A stretch of DNA of 8,298 nucleotides, from contig JAUIIF010000173.1 of the NCBI GenBank assembly GCA_030431945.1, positions 1 to 8,298 on the forward strand, in the 5' to 3' direction. Source of the DNA: Bacteroidia bacterium (GTDB taxonomy: Bacteria > Bacteroidota > Bacteroidia > Chitinophagales > Saprospiraceae). Under the pieces are notes generated by a model, which was given only the letters and a program-made list of their open reading frames with translations, did no database searches and was not told the DNA's origin. Positions 7,682-8,298 of this stretch are shown here, in pieces; the first letter of the stretch is position 1, and each line of letters starts with the position of its first letter. The translations under genes were made by a program, and so were the position numbers.

Positions 7682-7777
7682 AAGTAACTAAGACATTCAT
7701 TAATGCACTTTGGGAAAGTCCCAAAAAGTAGAAAGACTAATATAGCCCAAAATGCATTAACGAACTGTCCGTTACTT
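7682..7777 (-). repeat. Long imperfect inverted repeat in the susC-susD gap
   Basis: Most of the 123-bp gap can fold into one long stem. The core arms are TTAATGCACTTTGGG (7700-7714) and CCCAAAATGCATTAA (7746-7760). They pair over 15 positions, and the single mismatch becomes a G-U wobble in the minus-strand transcript. The loop is 31 nt. Outside the core, GACA (7692-7695) can pair with TGTC (7766-7769), and AAGTAAC (7682-7688) with GTTACTT (7771-7777). In the transcript the structure begins about 10 nt after the susC stop and ends 17 nt before the susD ATG. No U-tract follows the core stem directly, so it is not a standard terminator. It could stabilise the susC 3' end, cause partial termination, or affect susD translation. 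The pairing is read from the sequence; the role is inference. Confidence 0.75.
7709..7725 (-). repeat. Small hairpin that competes with the longer stem
   Basis: TTTGGGA (7709-7715) and TCCCAAA (7719-7725) are perfect 7-bp inverted arms around a 3-nt loop. The right arm lies in the loop of the longer stem, but the left arm shares TTTGGG with that stem's own arm. The two foldings therefore exclude each other. This resembles an RNA with two alternative conformations, although chance cannot be excluded in 17 bases. No ligand-binding core of a known riboswitch was recognised. Confidence 0.5.
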
Positions 7778-7787
7778 GTCTAATTTA

Positions 7788-8298
7788 TTAAAAGGAAGCG
7801 TTTACCCCCAGAGTTATCGTACGCGCCCGTGGGTAGGCCGTGTAATCGATACCAATTGAAGGAACACCATTGATTGGCTTACTGATGCTTACCTCAGGGT
7901 CCTGACCGCTGTAGCTCGTGATGACGAACAGGTTCTGACCGGAGAGGGACAAGCGCAGGTTGGAGAAAACGTCACCTGAAACAGGGACCGTGTAGCCAAT
8001 GGTAGCATTCTGCAGGCGCACGAAGTCACCCTTTTCCAGGAAGCGGGTAGATACATCCGGAGCGTTGAGGCTGCCTTCACCGTTACCGACTACATCGCGG
8101 GTTACGTTCCGGCCGTTAGCCAGGGAACCAGCCGTGAAGAAGGCATTGGCCGTGTTGCTGTAAATGGAGTGTCCGAACTGACCGGAGAAGAAGATGTTTA
8201 CGTCCAGGTTACCGAAACGCAGGGTGTTCGTCAAACCACCCGTCAGCGTAGGCAGGGGGCTGGCACCGACGAATTCCTGAACGTCACCGTTAGGGTAG
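7788..8298 (-). CDS. SusC/RagA-family TonB-dependent outer membrane protein, C-terminal fragment
   Basis: The last 169 codons of a gene that starts beyond the right edge of the window are present, ending in TAA at 7790-7788. SusC proteins are about 1000 residues long, so most of the plug and barrel is missing. The fragment shows the family's C-terminal barrel pattern: a P-T-L-T-G-G-L-T-N turn, the strand NLDVNIFFSGQFGHSIYSN, then TRFLEKGDFVRLQNATIGYT, SGQNLFVITSYSGQDPEVS, and a final strand from YPRARTITLGVNASF. The terminal phenylalanine is the usual outer-membrane beta-barrel (BAM) signal. Members form a TonB-energised pore capped by a SusD lipoprotein and import oligosaccharides or peptides. 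A SusD gene follows 123 bp downstream on the same strand, the standard pairing. A methionine start inside the fragment near 8234 would be false: it is a TTG leucine codon and the frame stays open to the window edge. The substrate cannot be deduced from this part. Confidence 0.96.
   Translation of the reverse strand, partial: YPNGDVQEFVGASPLPTLTGGLTNTLRFGNLDVNIFFSGQFGHSIYSNTANAFFTAGSLANGRNVTRDVVGNGEGSLNAPDVSTRFLEKGDFVRLQNATIGYTVPVSGDVFSNLRLSLSGQNLFVITSYSGQDPEVSISKPINGVPSIGIDYTAYPRARTITLGVNASF

Noticed and set aside
7709..7725. Intrinsic terminator after susC
   Set aside because: On the minus strand the hairpin is followed by GTGCATTAATG, not a U-tract, so it was kept as a competing structure only.
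1..8298. CRISPR array, tRNA/rRNA, insertion sequence or phage attachment site
   Set aside because: No regularly spaced direct repeats, cloverleaf sequence, transposase motif or terminal inverted repeat with target duplication was seen. The recurring short repeats are calcium-loop codons within genes.

Overview
The window reads as chromosomal DNA from a Bacteroidota bacterium of moderate GC content. All genes lie on the minus strand, so the locus runs from high to low coordinates. The phylum call rests on a SusC/SusD pair followed by long lipoproteins carrying FG-GAP/VCBS repeats and an ASPIC/UnbV domain, on lipobox signal peptides, and on an A-rich, Shine-Dalgarno-less region before the SusD start. 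Arrays of long ASPIC/UnbV lipoproteins next to SusCD pairs suggest a free-living or marine lineage such as Saprospiraceae/Lewinella or Cytophagales. That finer placement is inference only.

Layout in transcription order: (1) 8298-7788, the C-terminal end of a SusC/RagA-type TonB-dependent outer-membrane barrel, cut by the window edge. (2) 7787-7665, a 123-bp gap holding a long imperfect hairpin that can also fold in a second way. (3) 7664-6171, a complete SusD/RagB-family surface lipoprotein. (4) 6170-6024, a 147-bp gap with a very strong intrinsic terminator at 6080-6052 and a good ribosome binding site for the next gene. (5) 6023-2676, a complete lipoprotein of 1115 residues with two blocks of FG-GAP/VCBS repeats around an ASPIC/UnbV domain. 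(6) A 47-bp gap with no terminator. (7) 2628-1, a close paralogue of the same architecture, lacking its C-terminus because the window ends.

How the genes may work together: SusC and SusD form the outer-membrane pore and its substrate-capturing lid, which import glycans, peptides or other oligomers with energy from TonB. The two repeat proteins are predicted lipoproteins, probably surface-exposed beta-propellers with calcium-binding loops. Their position suggests accessory binding or scaffolding proteins for the same substrate, but their function is not established. No hydrolase, sulfatase, protease, sigma/anti-sigma pair or sensor is visible, so the substrate cannot be named. The terminator after susD implies that the SusCD pair and the repeat proteins are expressed at different levels or from different transcripts.

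No tRNA, rRNA, CRISPR array, insertion sequence or phage feature was seen. The plus strand has no credible gene. The most unusual items are the alternative hairpins between susC and susD, the tandem giant paralogues, and loss of calcium-loop residues in particular blades of one paralogue.
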